Shown here one piece after another: positions 5,108 to 5,369 of a stretch of 5,369 nt of DNA. Each line of letters starts with the position of its first letter. Position 1 is the first letter of the stretch. The notes under the pieces are model-generated. The model saw only the letters and a list, made by a program, of their open reading frames with translations. It did not search any database and had not been told where the DNA came from. The position numbers and the translations under genes were made by a program. The DNA is from an uncultured Pyrinomonas sp. (GTDB lineage Bacteria > Acidobacteriota > Blastocatellia > Pyrinomonadales > Pyrinomonadaceae), in contig CAKZOF010000007.1 of NCBI GenBank assembly GCA_937135995.1, forward strand, positions 1 to 5,369, in the 5' to 3' direction.

Positions 5108-5369
5108 ATGATGCTTTGGGCGGCGTGTAGTTGGGCACAAGGGGGGAGCGACGCGCGGGCCGCGTTCTCCAGCACGCCCTCCGCTGGTCCTCTCCGGTCA
5201 ATCTTTGAGCGATCTGGAACGAAAGATCGCCGGAGCCAACCGGACCGAAGAGCTCTTTGGCGGAGAAGGGGTGCAGTTGCGCGTCGCCGTGCAGCATGAG
5301 AAGGACAAGCCGGCTGGGCCAGCCGAAGTTCATGACGATTCGGACGATGTCTACTATGTTCTCGATGGG
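5108..5369 (+). CDS. Secreted cupin-domain protein, partial (right edge), with apparent frameshift
   Basis: The frame beginning at codon 5112 gives LSGQSLSDLERKIAGANRTE (from about 5190), then ELFGGEGVQLRVAVQHEKDK and GPAEVHDDSDDVYYVLDG, up to the window end. The last part matches a cupin motif 1 layout (G...H.(D)...(D)VYYVLDG), with Asp where the second His and the Glu usually stand. No ATG exists in this frame. In the next frame, ATG codons at 5108 and 5111 open MMLWAACSWAQGG, a signal-peptide-like start preceded in the same frame by RVAKAVFI. The two frames join if one G is removed from the six-G run at 5141-5146, giving a secreted protein of MMLWAACSWAQGG, then ATRGPRSPARPPLVLSGQS and onward. 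So this is either a recent one-base frameshift or a sequence error. Substrate and function are unknown. The remainder of the gene is outside the window. Confidence 0.62.

Noticed and set aside
4553..5299. 248-codon plus-strand ORF
   Set aside because: It is antisense to the beta-galactosidase fragment and lacks protein character except for the short signal-peptide-like stretch assigned to the cupin gene.
5311..5325. 15-bp palindrome CGGCTGGGCCAGCCG
   Set aside because: It lies inside the cupin coding frame (KPAGPAE) and is explained by GC-rich codons.

Overview
The window is a fragmentary, GC-rich bacterial stretch. It carries one large intact gene, one gene running off the right edge, and several decayed pieces of mobile and cargo genes. 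The taxon cannot be fixed from sequence alone. The GC-rich coding, the IS256-type transposase tail, the GH2 beta-galactosidase C-terminal domain and the secreted cupin would fit an Acidobacteriota-like or similar free-living heterotroph, but this is a weak inference. The TnpB piece is clearly AT-richer and uses AGA/AGG arginine codons, so it has a different origin from its neighbours.

Layout. Positions 1-426 are the right end of an IS256-family element with a broken transposase. It abuts a 5'-truncated tnpB (427-965), so the elements are nested or joined. Positions 966-1212 are the remnant of an unrelated ORF that resembles a polymorphic-toxin tip. Positions 1213-1474 show no convincing gene. 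A 945-residue protein lies on the minus strand at 1475-4312. Its order is signal peptide, ABC-type solute-binding domain, one membrane helix, coiled coil, winged-helix-like domain, TPR-like helices and a C-terminal helical domain. Positions 4313-4714 hold no gene I can see, apart from a weak promoter candidate and a hairpin next to a stop codon. Positions 4715-5086 (minus) are only the last ~120 residues of a GH2 beta-galactosidase. From about 5108 to the right edge (plus) runs a cupin-domain protein, apparently with a one-base frameshift after its signal peptide.

The most unusual signal is not a gene. Three separate places (47-146, 1019-1118, 1400-1501) show the same architecture: a 32-33 bp direct repeat whose two copies flank 35-38 bp of unrelated sequence. 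The three repeats are different from one another. In two cases, deleting one repeat copy plus the insert restores the interrupted reading frame. So 67-70 bp appears to have been added by insertion of a ~36 bp fragment with duplication of a ~32 bp target. That is the geometry of CRISPR spacer integration, but at non-CRISPR targets. No cas genes are visible, and assembly artefact or repair-mediated duplication remain alternatives.

Functionally, the large protein looks like a transmembrane sensor-regulator: an extracytoplasmic sugar-type binding domain wired to a cytoplasmic DNA-binding-like domain. The adjacent beta-galactosidase remnant is consistent with a former carbohydrate-use locus.
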